NCBI GenBank assembly: GCA_963920575.1
Contig: OY986973.1
Location: 9,396,607-9,460,606 of the forward strand
Direction of reading: 5' to 3'
DNA length: 64,000 nucleotides
Source of the DNA: Narthecium ossifragum
Lineage: Eukaryota > Streptophyta > Magnoliopsida > Dioscoreales > Nartheciaceae
A program made the position numbers and the translations under genes. The notes below the pieces were generated by a model. It did not search any database and was not told where the DNA came from. It saw only the letters and a program-made list of their open reading frames with translations. Positions within the stretch are counted from its first letter, which is position 1. Each line of letters begins with the position of its first letter. Shown here piece by piece: positions 35,586-47,945 of this stretch.

Positions 35586-37337
35586 TGATGAGTGCATGAA
35601 AGTGCACTCTGAACAGTCTTATAACCATCTCAATTGCTAGATTATTATCCTTAATCAACATCTTTACTACTATTTTTATATCTATATGTTGCTTCACATA
35701 GTTGTTTGGAAAATGCAGGAAATTGGAGCTAAAAGAAGCTGAAAAGAGTATATAGATCAACTTCAAAAATTAATCTGTACCTGCTCATGAAGAACCAGAT
35801 AATGTGCCACATATGGTTGGAAAGCTCTTGAAGTCTAGATTCTGGAGAATTTTACGGTTCGTGATTCAGAGTTTTGTAAAGGTAGTTACGGCAATTTTAG
35901 TACCGATGGCGCAGCTTGAAGGGCAGAACCGAAAATAAGCTGGAAGTCCGATCGATCCGCCGATCGATCGGACCACGCAGAAACGTGACAGAACATGTAT
36001 TTTTCAGCCATAAGGGGTCCGATCGATCCCTCCATCGCTCCTACGGGGTCCGATCGATCCAACACTCATAATCCGATCGATCGGACTTGGGAATTAAACC
36101 TTGACAGAACGTATGCTTTCTAGAGGAGCACAGTTCGATCGATCCATCCATCGATCCGACTCGGGAATAGCCAGAGACGGAGGATTTTTACGAAACCGAT
36201 CGATCCGACACCCTTAGTCCGATCGATCGGACTCGGGTGTAAATAGAAGTTGAAGATTTTTACGCAACCGATCGATCCAGCACCTCGAGAAGGATCGATC
36301 GGACTTTCCCAGTGAAGAAAATCAACGATTGTGATCTAATCCGAGGGTGGATACACCTAAGGCTATAAATAGGAAACTTAGGGCTAATCAAGGGGGACTT
36401 CTTGGACGTGTTTGGATGCTCTTTTCATGACTTTTTCAAGAGGAAGAAGATGAAGAAATCTCCATCCATGGCCGAGTAATCCGCGGGCATGGCGGATGGA
36501 TGACCTAGCGAGGATTAGGGTTTCTTCTCCAACGATGGTTCATAGTTTTTAATCTTCAATGTTAAACTCTTTTCTATGTATTGGATCTTCAAATATTATT
36601 TTCAGATTATGGATTTCTATGTGGTTAAACATTATTATAAATCTAGTCAGGCTTCTTTTATGATATTGTGAACCCATAGTTATCTCTTTTGATTCTCCTA
36701 CCGCGTCTCACGAGACCTTTGCTATGCATTGCCCGTAGTGACAACTGGTATTGTGTATTGTTAGGGATCTTGTAAGGAAAGGTTGGGGCTCTATCCCGTG
36801 AAATCTTTGCTACGCATTGCCGATTGTGAGAGTTAGTATTGTGTATTCTTAGAGACCCGGTTAGATAGAGTTAGGGCTTTGTCCCGATGAACTTTTGCTG
36901 CGCGTTGCCTGTAGTGACAGCCGGTATCGTGTATTCTTAGGTTTGGTTGGATGAAGTTAGAACTATAAAAAAGAAGAACCAATCATAGGAAGAGACATTT
37001 ATATTTTATCAGATTCATAATTCTATATCTTCCGGTTAAGGCGATTGGGATGTGAATCCCTTAACTGAGTATTGTATGAACCATTGAGAAGAGAAGAACT
37101 TAAATCCGAGTGAAGTGATTCCTAAAGCCTAGCCGTATCAAAAGCCTGATATCTTTAGTTAATCCTACATTATCATTTATCCTTTGATCTAATTTAGTTT
37201 AGTTAACTTTCTTGATTGTCTTCAATATATTATTATCTGTATTTCTGGATCTTTTCTGCTTGTCTCTCTGTGGGTTCGACCTCTCTTATGTTGTACTGCA
37301 CCGCGACCGCTGTGCGTGACACATTTGAGCGACATCA
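35586..37337 (+). repeat. 5' LTR of Athila A
   Basis: 1752 bp from TGATGAGTGC to GCGACATCA. U3 carries about ten GATCGATC palindromes in 35948-36302, then TATAAATAGG at 36364. The transcribed part has three diverged copies of a unit of about 70 bp around 36700-36950, with the recurring GTGTATT(G/C)TTAG. The PBS follows the end by 5 bases. Confidence 0.95.
36364..36373 (+). promoter_or_regulatory. TATA box in the 5' LTR of A
   Basis: TATAAATAGG, about 62 bases downstream of the last GATCGATC motif. This is the presumed start region of the element A transcript; the same box sits at 44970-44979 in the 3' LTR. Confidence 0.65.
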
Positions 37338-37342
37338 AAAAT

Positions 37343-37360
37343 TGGCGCCGTTGCCGGGGA
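37343..37360 (+). promoter_or_regulatory. Primer-binding site of Athila A
   Basis: TGGCGCCGTTGCCGGGGA, starting 6 bases after the LTR end. Complementary to a tRNA-Asp 3' end. It fixes the element as plus-strand and Athila-like. Confidence 0.95.
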
Positions 37361-37586
37361 GACGGTGTAGAAAAGCGCCAGAATCAGATTACAGTGATTG
37401 TAGACATCGAAAGCGGTAACTTCATTCAGTTTCTTTAGTTTTTTTTTTATTGCAGCTTTGATTTTTCTTCTCTATTAGGATTGTTTTCTTTTTTTCAGTT
37501 TTAGTTAGTAAGTCTAGTTTCAATTATTGTTTTTGCTTATTTTCTTTAGTTGGTTCGCATCTTTTGAATTGCGTGTTTGCTGGTGT

Positions 37587-39429
37587 ATGCCTCGGTATAG
37601 AGACGAACTAGGCAGATTTGCTAGACGTCCCGAGGGTGATTCTGAAACTTCTGATAGTGAGACATATATTGCTGATCTCTTTGACGCACAGTCACAAACT
37701 TCACATCATACTTTCATAATGGCTGAGCACGAGGAACAACAAGCTCCTAGGAGTTTGCAAGAATATTTGCATCCAACACGCACTGCTACACCTTCATGCA
37801 TCATATTTCCACCTAATGCAGCACATGTTGACTTTAAACCTGGCATGATTCAGTTGCTTCCTACCTTTCATGGGTTGGAAAATGAAAATCCATATGTGCA
37901 TATTCGGGAGTTTGAGGAAGTAGTAGCGACTTTCCATGGCCAACCAGGTGCACTAGATATGATCCGACTTAAGTTCTTTCCCTTCTCACTGAAGGATAGA
38001 GCAAAGAGTTGGTTATATTCCTTGAGGCCACAATCTATAAGATCTTGGGCTGAAATGACACCGATATTTCTCAACAAGTATTTCCCACAATACAAAACCA
38101 ACGCACTTAAGAGACATATTGCGACCTTCACACAGAAGGATAGTGAAACTTTGTATTAGGCGTGGGAACGATTTAAAGACATGTTGAATTTATGTCCCCA
38201 TCATGGATATGAAAGTTGGCGTCTTGTTAGTTATTTTTATGATGGTTTAACTGTTAGAGAACGTCAATTTGTTGAGATGATGTGCAATGGTGAATTTTTG
38301 CAAAAAGATCCTGATGCAGCAATTGAATACTTGACTGAGCTTGCTGAGAAAGCTCATACATGGACTGGACCGAATGCAACAGAAAGTACAAACAGGGCCA
38401 GACCACCACCGCAGCAACCAGGTGGAGGAATTTATCAGCTGCGAGAGGAGGATGCACTCAAGGCTAAAGTGGAGAGTCTAACAAGGGAGCTGGAGCTATT
38501 AAAGACCAAAGATATGATGGCAGCCCGGACCTCTCCATATAATGAACCTACAAGGCCAGCTTGGTCGTGTGCGATCTGCCAAGGCGTGGACCACCAGACT
38601 GATGATTGCCCCACCTATGCTGAGATAAGAGGTGGGTACGACGAGCATTGCAACGCTGTAGGCGGATTCAGGAGGTCGTACACCCCTTATTCAGAGACGT
38701 ATAATCCAGGATGGCGAGAGCATCCGAACTTCAGCTGGAAGTCGAACGCTCCACAGAGCAACGAGCATCATCAACCGCCACCTAATAAGCCTTTTTCTAA
38801 CCCTCCTTATAATACATCTGGTTTTCCTAGGCCTACATTTAATGATAATTTACAGGAACTGAAATCTATGATTGTACAGGAATCTAAGGAAAGGAAGGAG
38901 GATATTCAAGAGATTAAGAGCCAGATCACGAAGCTGATCAACTCTTTGAGCGTGCAGGAACGAAGGAAGTTCCCAGCTCAACCTCAACAAACGCAGGTAT
39001 CTAGTGCTGAGCAAAATAATGTGAAGGAGATGAATGCCGTAACTACAAGAAGCGGGAAAACAACAAAAAGCCCTTCACAAGAGCCCACCGAACCTCCTAT
39101 TGTTGTTGAAGAAGAGGACCGGATTGATGAGAACCATGTAGAGACCGATCATTCTGATGGCCCTACACCATGTGACTTTCAGGTACGTGTCCCTTTCCCT
39201 CAGGCATTGAAATCCACTAAATTCACTATGGAGCCCAACAGCGAGATTTTGGAGCATCTTCGGTACGTTAAGGTAAACCTTCCTCTTTTGCATGTTATTA
39301 AGCAAATTCCTACCTATGCTAAAGTGATTAAAGATTTATGCACTATGAAGAGACGACATCATGTAAAGAAAACTGCATTTTTAACAGAGCAGGTTAGTGC
39401 ACTGCTTCAGCACAGGATTCCTCCTAAAT
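37587..39429 (+). pseudogene. Athila A gag part of gag-pol, one stop
   Basis: The start chosen is the ATG at 37587 (MPRYRDELGRFARRP). A further 20 in-frame codons upstream are hydrophobic and likely untranslated. The gag domain covers about residues 85-190, with LLPTFHGLENENPY, FPFSLKDRAKSWL and FLNKYFPQYKT. A TAG at 38157-38159 replaces CAG of copy B. Zinc knuckle CAICQGVDHQTDDC from 38568. The C-terminal part is rich in proline and asparagine, then has a basic stretch and helical segments (KSMIVQESKERKEDIQEI). The frame passes without a break into the protease. Confidence 0.9.
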
Positions 39430-42400
39430 ATAAGGATCCTGGCTGTCCTACTGTGTCTTGTTTCATTGGAGAGCATGAACTAAGACAAGCTTTATTAGAT
39501 CTTGGTGCGAGTGTTAATTTGATGCCATATTCTGTTTACTTGCAACTTGGTCTAGGGCAGATTAAATCGACATCTGTGGTTCTGCAATTGGCAGATAGAT
39601 CCACGAAAACTCCACGATGAGTAGTAGAGGATGTGCTTGTTCAAATAGATAAATTTTATTATCCTGTTGATTTCTTAGTCTTGGATACTCAGGCTATAGT
39701 AACTGCTGATTCTAGGATTCCCATTATCTTAGGTAGACCGTTTCTTGCTACTGGTAATGCTATAATTAATTGCAGGAATGGCTTAATGAAGTTAACTTTT
39801 GGGAATATGACTTTAGAAATTAATGTTTTTAATGTTGCTAAGCAGCTTGATGAGGATGATGAATGCCAGCAGACTTACCAGATTGATTTGCTCGCTGAAG
39901 AGGAGTTTGCTACAACTGAAATTAACTCTCTTGAATTAGATTTGGATGAAAATATTGATGTCAATGGTATGTGTAAAAATTTGGAACATTGTTCTTTTGC
40001 AGGTCCATGGAATCCAAAGTTTGAAGAACTGCCAGAAAGAGGACAGCCACCAACACCATCATCAGTAGAGCCGCCCAAACTGGACCTGAAGCCGCTTCCT
40101 CAAGGTTTAAAGCATGCCTATCTTGGTCCAGGTGATACATACCCAGTTATCATTTCTTCAGCATTTACTGCAGAGCAAGGTGAGCAATTACTTAGCGTTT
40201 TAAATGAGCATAAATCAGCTATTGGATGGAGTATAGCAGATCTGAAAGGTATTAGTCCCTTGATATGTTCTCATATGATTAATCTTGAACAAGGGGCTGT
40301 ACCTCGTAGGGATCCTCAGCGTAGGTTGAACCCTACAATGAAAGATGTGGTAAAAACTGAAGTGTTGAAAATATTAGATGCAGGGATCATTTACCCTATT
40401 GCTGATAGCAAATGGGTGAGTCCTACACAGGTTATGCCTAAAAAATCTGGTGTCACCGTTGTTGAAAATAAAAGTGGAGACTTTGTCCACACTAAATTGG
40501 TGACAGGATGGCGTATGTGTATCGATTATAGAAAATTGAATGCAGCCACCCGTAAGGATCACTTTCCATTACCATTCTTAGACCAGATTTTAGAGAGAGT
40601 AGCTGGACATCCTTTTTATTGTTTTCTTGATGGTTATTCTGGATATTATCAGATTGAGATTGCTTTAGAGGACCAGGAAAAAACTACTTTTACTTGTCCT
40701 TTTGGTACTTATGCTTTCCGTAGAATGCCATTTGGATTATGTAATGTTCCTGCTACTTTTCAGCGTTGTATGATGAGTATGTTTGCTGATATGATCGAGG
40801 AATGTATGGAAGTATATATGGATGACTTGACTGTATTTGGTAATACTTTTGATGCATGCTTGCAAAACCTAAAGAGAGTCTTGGTCAGGTGTGAAGAGAA
40901 GCAACTTGTGCTTAATTGGGAAAAGTGTCACTTCATGTTGTCCTCAGGCATTGTATTGGGCCATATTGTCTCTTCCAAAGGCATTGAGGTAGATCGATCA
41001 AAAATCGATCTCATCTCAAAGCTTCCTGTGCCAAAGACTGTTAAAGATGTTAGATCCTTTCTAGGGCATGCTGGTTTTTACAGGAGATTCATTCAAAATT
41101 TTTCTGCCATTGCTCGTCCTTTATGTAATCTTTTGATAAAGGATACCCCTTTTGAGTAGACTATTGATTGTCAGAAGGCTTTTCAAGCCTTGATTGATAA
41201 ATTGACTTCCGCACCTATTGTGCAACCACCCGATTGGAGCCTTCCTTTTTAATTGATGTGTGATGCAAGTGATTTTGCTGTAGGAGCTGTTTTAGGACAG
41301 CGAAAAGATGGTAAACCTCATGTTATTCATTATGCTAGCCGAACCTTGAATACTGCACAGATGAATTATTCTACCACCGAGAAAGAACTGTTGGCTATAG
41401 TCTTTGCATTAGACAAGTTTCGTGCTTATTTGATTGGTTCCCCTATCACTATTTTCACTGATCATGCCGCGCTTAAGTACCTTCTCACCAAGAAGGATGC
41501 TAAGGCACGCCTAATTCGTTGGATATTAATCTTACAGGAATTTGATATCTCCATCAAAGATAAAAAGGGCGTGGAGAACGTTGTCGCTGATCACCTATCA
41601 AGATTGATGGTGGAAGTAGCAGAAAATGAGCCACCAATTATGGATGACTTCCCTGATGAGCAACTCTTTTCAGTTGCACGACTGCCCTGGTATGCGCATA
41701 TTGTTAATTACTTAGCGACATGTGAGATCCCTTAATTTTAGAGTGAGCAGGATAAGCGTAGATTTTTTGTTGAGGTAAAGAAATTTTATTGGGATGATCC
41801 TTGTCTGTTTAAGTATTGTCCTGACCAGATTATGCGTCGTTGTGTCCCTGATTATGAAATCGAAAGCATTATTACATTTTGTCACTCTCATGCATGTGGA
41901 GGCTATTTTTCTATAAAAAAGACTGCTGCTAAAATTCTTCAATGTGGTTTTTATTGGCCTACTATGTTTCGTGATGTTAATATTTTCTGCAAATCCTGTA
42001 ATAGATGCCTAACACTAGGATCTTTATCTAGGAGACATATGATGCCTTTGAACCCAATTCAAGCTGTAGAGATTTTTGATTGTTGGGGTATAGACTTTAT
42101 GGGACCCTTTCCTTCTTCTTTTGGCTATTTATATATATTGTTGGTTGTGGAATATGTTTGTAAGTGGGTGGAGGCTATTGCATGTAGGAATAATGATCAT
42201 TTCACTGTCATCAAGTTTCTAAAAGAGCATATTTTATCCCGATTTGGTACTCCTAGAGTTATCATTAGTGACCAGGGATCACACTTTTGTAATCGCTCCT
42301 TTGAGGCTTTGATGCGCAGGTATGGAGTCACACATAAGATTTCCACTGCTTATCATCCACAGACGAATGGCCAAGCTGAACTAGCCAACAGGGAGATCAA

Positions 42401-42980
42401 GCAAATCTTAGAGAAGACAGTGAGCCCCAACCGAAAGGACTGGTCCTTGAGGCTATCAGACGCGTTGTGGGCATATCGCACTGCCTACAAGACTACCTTG
42501 GGGATGTCACCGTTTCGCTTAGTTTATGGAAAACCATGTCATCTCCCGGTAGAATTAGAACATAAGGCGTATTGGGCTATTAAGTCACTAAATTTTACTT
42601 TGGATGCTGCAGGTCAGGAACGGAAACTCCAACTGTCTGAGTTGGAGGAACTCAGGAATGATGCTTATGAGAGTTCCCGGATCTTCAAGGCAAAGACAAA
42701 GGCCTACCATGACAAGAAGATCTTGCGGAAGACGTTCCAAGTAGGACAGCAAGCTTATCTATATGACGCACGACTGCATCTTCATCCTGGGAAGCTGAGA
42801 TCACGCTGGACAAGCCCCTTCACCATTAGCAGAATATTTGAGAATGGGGCTGTGGAAGTTGAAGACCCAAAGGATGGGAGGCTGTTTACGGTTAATGGAC
42901 AGCGTTTGAAACAGATTCCAGAGAAAGTGGACCCTGAGGAGCACACCGTTTCTCTCGTAAACCCTGTCTACGAGGGATGA
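39430..42980 (+). pseudogene. Athila A pol part (protease, RT, RNase H, integrase), five stops
   Basis: All domains lie in the gag frame. Protease: LLDLGAS with the GAT codon at 39498-39500, then [31 protein letters not shown], and catalytic Y-M-D-D at 40815-40826. RNase H: CDASDFAVGAVL, ELLAIVFAL, TDHAALKYL. Integrase: HSHACGG and CKSCNRC for zinc, D in WGIDFMG, D in ISDQGSHF, E in TDGQAELAN; the end shows [11 protein letters not shown] and IFENGAVEV. Stops: TGA 39618, TAG 41157, TAA 41250, TAA 41733, TAG 41739. The Y-M-D-D and integrase acids are intact. No chromodomain and no env-like frame follow. Confidence 0.92.
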
Positions 42981-44191
42981 TCTTTCTCCTATCTATCATT
43001 TCCCTTTTTGATAGGTTAGTTTGTTTTAGTTTGTTTGCTTTCATTCTCATTTGCTTTTGTTTGCTATTTTATGTTTTTAGGATGCTTGAACTTCCGTCTT
43101 CCTTGCTTGTGAAATCCGGCTACAATGGAGAGCCCTATGTAAGATTTCAGATTTTCTGTCAGGTGGCCTCGTTCCTACTTCGATTTCCTATTTTTCTTTA
43201 TGCTTTATATGAAAAGTCAGCCAACACCCTTCTGCTTATTTACATGATTAGCACACATTGAGGACAATGTGAATTTCAGGTTGGGGGGTGTAGGCATGCA
43301 TGACCTTATGCATGCTACCTTTTGAGTTTAATAGTGTTGAATTAATTATGTTACTAGGAATTATACATGAGCTAAAATTTTTATGCTTATTATGCATGTT
43401 GCTTTCATATGGATTGACCAATACATTGATTGCATGCGTGATAACCTGAAAGTATAACATCATGTGATTCACACACGAACACTTTATGTGCAGTGGTAAT
43501 TATACTCACTAGAGGAATGAGCATGCTATTGTCAATCGAGACCATGATTTCAACATTAGCTAGTGTTGAGTATTGCATGCAGAAAAAAAAAGAGAAAAAG
43601 TTCTGGAGCTTGATCAAGCTGTGCCTAAACAACTATTAAGTGATCTACTGAGTAACCGGGTGTTCTTGCCTCCGGAAGCAGGGAGCTCGAGTAAAAAGGT
43701 AGAACCACTGAAAAAAAAAACTATTAAGTGCTTTGCTAAGTAACCGGGTCTCTGCGCCTCAAGAAGCGGAGAGTGCTCGCGTAAACAGGCAAAGTGTTTG
43801 ATAGTTGAGAAAAAAAAAGGAAGAAAAAAAAAACAAGAAAGACCATGATGTACTTAAAGTGCGAGGGTTGGATGATTGGTCATGAAGATAGTAGTGTGTT
43901 TGGACTAATGGTGGGTAGAAGTTGCTTCTGCACGTAACATTTATTTGTCACGTCACATGTGTTCTTCTGGATGGTGATTAGCATGTTTGATGTGTAGAAG
44001 TTGATTTCATGTGTTGGTAGTATGTGTATGAGTATAAGAAGTTTTCGTGCTCTGTACTGTGTAAAACACTATTGACTTGATAAGGTAGAATTTTTATCAT
44101 GCATGTCTACATCCTTGAATCGTTAGTGTGCTTAATTATATTCTATGCGCTTTGAATTGCTAGAGACTAGCAATAAGCTGGTTGGAGGGTG
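42981..44191 (+). other. 3' non-coding region of Athila A
   Basis: Runs from the pol stop to the 3' LTR. The phrase ATTGAGGACAATGTG at 43258-43272 leads into the purine tract AGGTTGGGGGGTGT at about 43278-43291. The polypurine tract GGTTGGAGGGTG abuts the LTR at 44180-44191. Homopolymer A runs lie near 43710 and 43810. It matches 4155-5383 in element B. No gene is seen. Confidence 0.8.
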
Positions 44192-45943
44192 TGATGAGTG
44201 CATGAAAATGCACTCTGAACAGTCTTATAACCATCTCAATTGCTAGATTATTATCCTTAATCAAGATCTTTACTACTATTTTTATATCTATATATTGCTT
44301 CACATAGTTGTTTGAAAAATGCAGGAAATTGGAGCTAAAAGAACCTGAAAAGAGTATATAGATCAACTTCAAAAATTAATCTGTACCTACTCATGAAGAA
44401 CCAGATGATGTGCCACATATGGTTGGAAAGCTCTTGAAGTCTAGATTCTGGAGAATTTTACGGTTCGTGATTCCGAGTTTCGTAAAGGAAGTTACGGCAA
44501 TTTTAGTACCGATGGCGCAGTCTGAAGGGCAGAACCGAAAATAAGCTGGAAGTCCGATCGATCCGCCGATCGATCGGACCACGCAGAAACGTGACAGAAC
44601 ATGTATTTTTCAGCCATAAGGGGTCCGATCGATCCCTCCATCGCTCCTACGGGGTCCGATCGATCCAACACTCATAATCCGATCGATCGGACTTGGGAAT
44701 TAAACCTTGACAGAACGTATGCTTTCTAGAGGAGCACAGTTCGATCGATCCATCCATCGATCGGACTCGGGAATAGCCAGAGACAGAGGATTTTTACGAA
44801 ACCGATCGATCCGACACCCTTAGTCCGATCGATCGGACTCGGGTGTAAATAGAAGTTGAAGATTTTTACGCAACCGATCGATCCAGCACCCCAAGAAGGA
44901 TCGATCGGACTTTCCCAGTGAAGAAAATCAACGATTGTGATATAATCCGAGGGTGGATACACCTAAGGCTATAAATAGGAAACTTAGGGCTAATCAAGGG
45001 GGACTTCTTGGACGTTTTTGGAGGCTCTTTTCAGGACGTTTTCAAGAGGAAGAAGATGAAGAAATCTCCATCCATGGGCGAGTAATCCGCGGGCATGGCG
45101 GACGGATGACCTAGCGAGGATTAGCGTTTCTTCTCCAACGATGGTTCATAGTTTTTAATCTTTAATGTTAAACTCTTTTCTATGTATTGGATCTTCAAAT
45201 ATTATTTTCAGATTATGGATTTCTATGTGGTTAAACATTATTATAAATCTAGTCATGCTTCTTTTATGATATTGTAAACCCATAGTTATCTCTTTTGATT
45301 CTCCTACCGCGTCTCACGAGACCTTTGCTATGCATTGCCCGTAGTGACAACTGGTATTGTGTATTCTTAGGGATCTTATAAGGCAAGGTTGGGGCTCTAT
45401 CCCGTGAAATCTCTGCTATGCATTGCCGATTGTGAGAGTTGGTATTGTGTATTCTTAGAGACCCGATTAGATAGAGTTAGGGCTTTGTCCCGATGAACTT
45501 TTGCTGCGCGTTGCCTGTAGTGACAGCCGGTATCGTGTATTCTTAGGTTTGGTTGGATGAAGTTAGAACTATAAAAAGGAAGAACCAATCATAGGAAGAG
45601 ACATTTATATTTTATCAGATTCATAATTCTATATCTTCCGGTTAAGGCGATTGGGATGTGAATCCCTTAACTGAGTATTGTATGAACCATTGAGAAGAGA
45701 AGAACCTAAATCCGAGTGAAGTGATTCCTAAAGCCTAGCCGTATCAAAAGCCTGATATCTTTAGTTAATCCTACATTATCATTTATCCTTTGATCTAATT
45801 TAGTTTAGTTAGCTTTCTTGATTGTCTTCAATATATTATTATCTGTATTTCTGGATCTTTTCTGCTTGTCTCTCTGTGGGTTCGACCTCTTTTATGTTGT
45901 ACTGCACCGCGACCGCTGTGCGTGACACATTTGAGCGACATCA
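44192..45943 (+). repeat. 3' LTR of Athila A
   Basis: 1752 bp, same ends as the 5' LTR. GATCGATC array at about 44553-44910, TATAAATAGG at 44970-44979. Differences from the 5' LTR are spread evenly and are mostly single bases, with no length change. Confidence 0.95.
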
Positions 45944-45948
45944 CCGCC

Positions 45949-47945
45949 CGGTCCTCAAATTCAAGCCCGAACTGACTAAATGTCTCTAGCATCTGCCACT
46001 GCCGAGCTGACATCGCTGCCAAGGTCACTCTGTTGTCTCTGGTCTGCCTGCTGAGAGCGTCTGTTACGACGTTTGCCTTACCAGGGTGATTATGCAACTC
46101 AAAGTCGTAGTCCTCTAGAAGCTCCATCCACCGTCGCTGCCTGAGGTTGAGGTCGCGCTGGGTAAACACGTGCCTCAAACTCTTATGATCAGAGTACACC
46201 GAGAACCGCTCACCATAGAGGTAGTGCCGCCACGTCTTCAGAGCGAAGACAACCGCTGCAAGCTCAAGGTCGTGGACTGGATAGTTCCTCTCATCGGTCT
46301 TCAGCTGCCTGGAACCGTAGGCCACCAAATGGCCCTCCTGCATAAGCACACAGCCTAGACCCTCCCCACTGGCGTCGCAAAAGACACTGTAGCCGACGCC
46401 TCGCTCTGGAACTATAAGGATCGGTGCACTCGTCAGTCTGGTCCTCAACTGGATGAAAGCCTGCTCGCACGCCTCGTCCCAAACAAATGGGACCGCCTTT
46501 TGTGTCAACCTGGTCAACGGCCCTGCAACCCTGGAGAAGTCCCGCACGAACCTCCTGTAGTAACCTGCCAAGCTGAGGAAGCTATGGACCTCGAACACTG
46601 TCGCCGGTCTCTGCCATTGTAGCACTGCCTCGATCTTGGCCGGATCAACTGAAATACCTGCCGCTGACACCACGTGCTCCAAAAACTGCACCTCAGGAAG
46701 CCAGAACTCACATTTGGAGGCTTTGGCATATAGCCTATGCCCCCTCAACAACTGCAACACTGTCCTCAGATGCTGCTCGTGCTCCTCCGCGGTACATGAG
46801 TAGACTAGGATGTCGTCGACGAAAACCACCACGAAATGATCTAAGTACGGTTGGAAGACCCTCTGCATCAGATCCATGAACGCCGCTGGTGCGTTCCTCA
46901 AGCCGAATGGCATCACCGTGAACTCGTACAACCCGTACCTCGTACGGAAAGCCATCTTTGGGATGTCGCAATCCCGAAACCTCAACTGGTGATAGCCGGT
47001 ACGGAGATCGATCTTCGAAAAGACCGAAGAGCCTCGGAGCTGGTCGAACAAGTCATCGATCCTCGGCATCGGATACTTGTTCTTCACCGTCACCCTGTTC
47101 AGCTTCCTGTAATCAATGCAAAGACGAAGCGTACCGTCCTTCTTCTTTGCGAACAATACAGGAGCTGCCCAAGGTGATGTGCTGGCACGGATGAAACCTC
47201 CGCCGATCAACCCGTCCAGCTGGACCCTCAGCTCCCTCTGCTCTGCTGGTGCCATCCTGAAAGCTGGCAGAGAGATCGGCCCGGTACCCGGTACAAGATC
47301 TATCTGGAAGTCTACTGCTCTGGAAGGAGGAAGGCCCGGTAGCTCGTCTAGGAAGACGTCAATAAACTCACAAACTACTGTAGGCAAGCTGCCCTCTCGA
47401 CTGCCCTCTGCAGCGAACAAGGAAAGGCGCGCCAGTAAAGCTGACAGCTGGCTGTCGCGCTTGGGAAAGCAACCACACAAGAGGGAATTGGCCGACTGGC
47501 GATCCCCCAACAAGACAAAACGAGCGCCGTCAGGTGTCCAAGCAGTCACCCTACGACGGCCACAGTCGATGACGGCTCGGTATGAAGTCAACCAATCCAT
47601 ACCGAGAATCACGTTGAACCAGACCATGTCTAGCACCCGAAGGTCTAGAAAGACATGGAGGCCCCCAACCTCCAACTCGCAAGAACGGCAGATTAGCTCA
47701 ACACGAGCCCCACCGCCGACGGGTGTGTCTAAGTGCAGTGTGACTCCAAGTGGCTCAGTCTCTAGCCCTAGCGATGTCACACAGTCGCTAGCTAAAAAGG
47801 AATGAGACCCCCCAAAATCTATCAGAACATCTACAAACGAACTGAAAAGCTGGAAGGTACCTCTGAGAACAGGAGGGTCAACTGGGGCTGGTGGAAGAAG
47901 TAGAGTCTGCTGGGGTGGCGGGTACTGGTAGGGCTGAAAAGGTGG
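45949..47945 (-). pseudogene. Tekay protease, RT and RNase H, broken
   Basis: Minus-strand frame continuing gag. The protease region has a D-F-G-G-S motif where a D-S/T-G-A active site is expected, so the enzyme is altered. RT: the [17 protein letters not shown] box, [10 protein letters not shown] and catalytic F-V-D-D at about 46820-46810. RNase [22 protein letters not shown] and YSDHKSL, followed by the end module [14 protein letters not shown]. The frame is open from 47780 down to element A at 45944, with stops before that at 47946-47948. It continues at 35585. Spacing and motifs are those of a chromovirus polymerase. Confidence 0.9.

Larger units (their letters stand above)
35586..45943 (+). 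mobile_element. Athila-type Ty3-gypsy element A, complete but mutated
   Basis: 10,358 bp flanked by CCGCC (35581-35585 and 45944-45948). 5' LTR 35586-37337, PBS 37343-37360, gag-pol 37587-42980, 3' non-coding 42981-44191 with polypurine tract, 3' LTR 44192-45943. The LTRs are both 1752 bp and differ at about 38 positions (about 2.2%). It sits in the Tekay polymerase. Its gag-pol is one frame with six stops and no frameshift, so it is the best preserved coding copy in the window, though not able to make its own proteins. Confidence 0.95.

Noticed and set aside
37343..37360. Short match to a tRNA 3' end
   Set aside because: It is the retrotransposon primer-binding site, 18 bases only, without acceptor stem or cloverleaf. 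The same applies to 10947-10964, 30845-30862 and 49316-49327.
38157..38159. Recoding (readthrough) at the in-frame stops of A, B, C and the Tekay gag
   Set aside because: Stops sit at different codons in A and B and replace conserved residues, so they are damage and not a conserved readthrough signal.
42981..44191. Possible env-like gene after pol in element A, as in some Athila elements
   Set aside because: No frame longer than about 95 codons and no membrane-protein pattern in this region or in the equivalent one of B; the short frames are AT-rich noise.
46170..47805. Plus-strand open frames of 62-229 codons opposite the Tekay polymerase
   Set aside because: They are mirror images of the minus-strand RT/RNase H frame, which carries the recognisable catalytic motifs.
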